Source of the DNA: Moorena sp. SIO3I8
GTDB taxonomy: Bacteria; Cyanobacteriota; Cyanobacteriia; Cyanobacteriales; Coleofasciculaceae
Reading direction: 5' to 3'
Assembly: GCF_010692325.1 (NCBI RefSeq)
Contig: NZ_JAAHHW010000070.1
Span: forward strand, 1-35,625
DNA: 35,625 nucleotides
The notes beneath the pieces were generated by a model. That model searched no databases and had not been told where the DNA came from. It saw only the letters and a program-made list of their open reading frames with translations. A program made the position numbers and the translations under genes. Shown here piece by piece: positions 35,618 through 35,625 of the stretch; the first letter of the stretch is position 1; each line of letters opens with the position of its first letter.

Positions 35618-35625
35618 TTTATTCA

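Overview
The window looks like chromosomal DNA from a filamentous cyanobacterium, possibly of the marine Moorena/Lyngbya type; the genus is inference only. The evidence is the set of cyanobacterial genes: petM, ycf39, a ferrochelatase with a chlorophyll-binding-like tail, a fused panC-cmk and a ferredoxin-type glutamate synthase. About fifteen GCGATCGC (HIP1) sites are also scattered through it, and spacers are long, AT-rich and full of repeats.

Layout. Bases 1-4705 are accessory and decayed. They hold the end of an unidentified gene, then two tandem histamine-N-methyltransferase-like genes, each broken by one lesion (a +1 frameshift and an in-frame stop). Next is a DUF427 gene split by a 1.6-kb insertion that carries IscB (the RNA-guided nuclease ancestral to Cas9) and a HEARO/omega-RNA region. 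Bases 4835-19815 are mostly housekeeping: hemH, a methyltransferase, msrP, a small secreted protein, pdxA, petM, ycf39, nadK, a DUF6930-type protein, purM, rlpA with a remnant of a second copy, panC-cmk and a polysaccharide deacetylase. Bases 19816-21422 are a repeat-rich accessory strip with a candidate leader-type peptide gene and an interrupted short ORF. Then come glsF (minus strand), a long spacer, a phosphodiester glycosidase, a cupin phosphomannose-isomerase-like gene, an IscA-family gene, and the str operon rpsL-rpsG-fusA-tuf, which ends in strong hairpins.

How parts relate. The clearest story is the IscB insertion. The two halves of the DUF427 gene rejoin in frame when about 1,628 bases are removed, and the putative RNA begins exactly at the insertion edge, so its guide would be DUF427 sequence. 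Hairpins resembling the first stem of that RNA recur at the other end of the element and inside the rpsL-rpsG spacer. A second theme is repeat invasion: AACCTTY heptamers and derived palindromes fill spacers and have also become in-frame coding sequence in glsF. No tRNA, rRNA or CRISPR array was seen.
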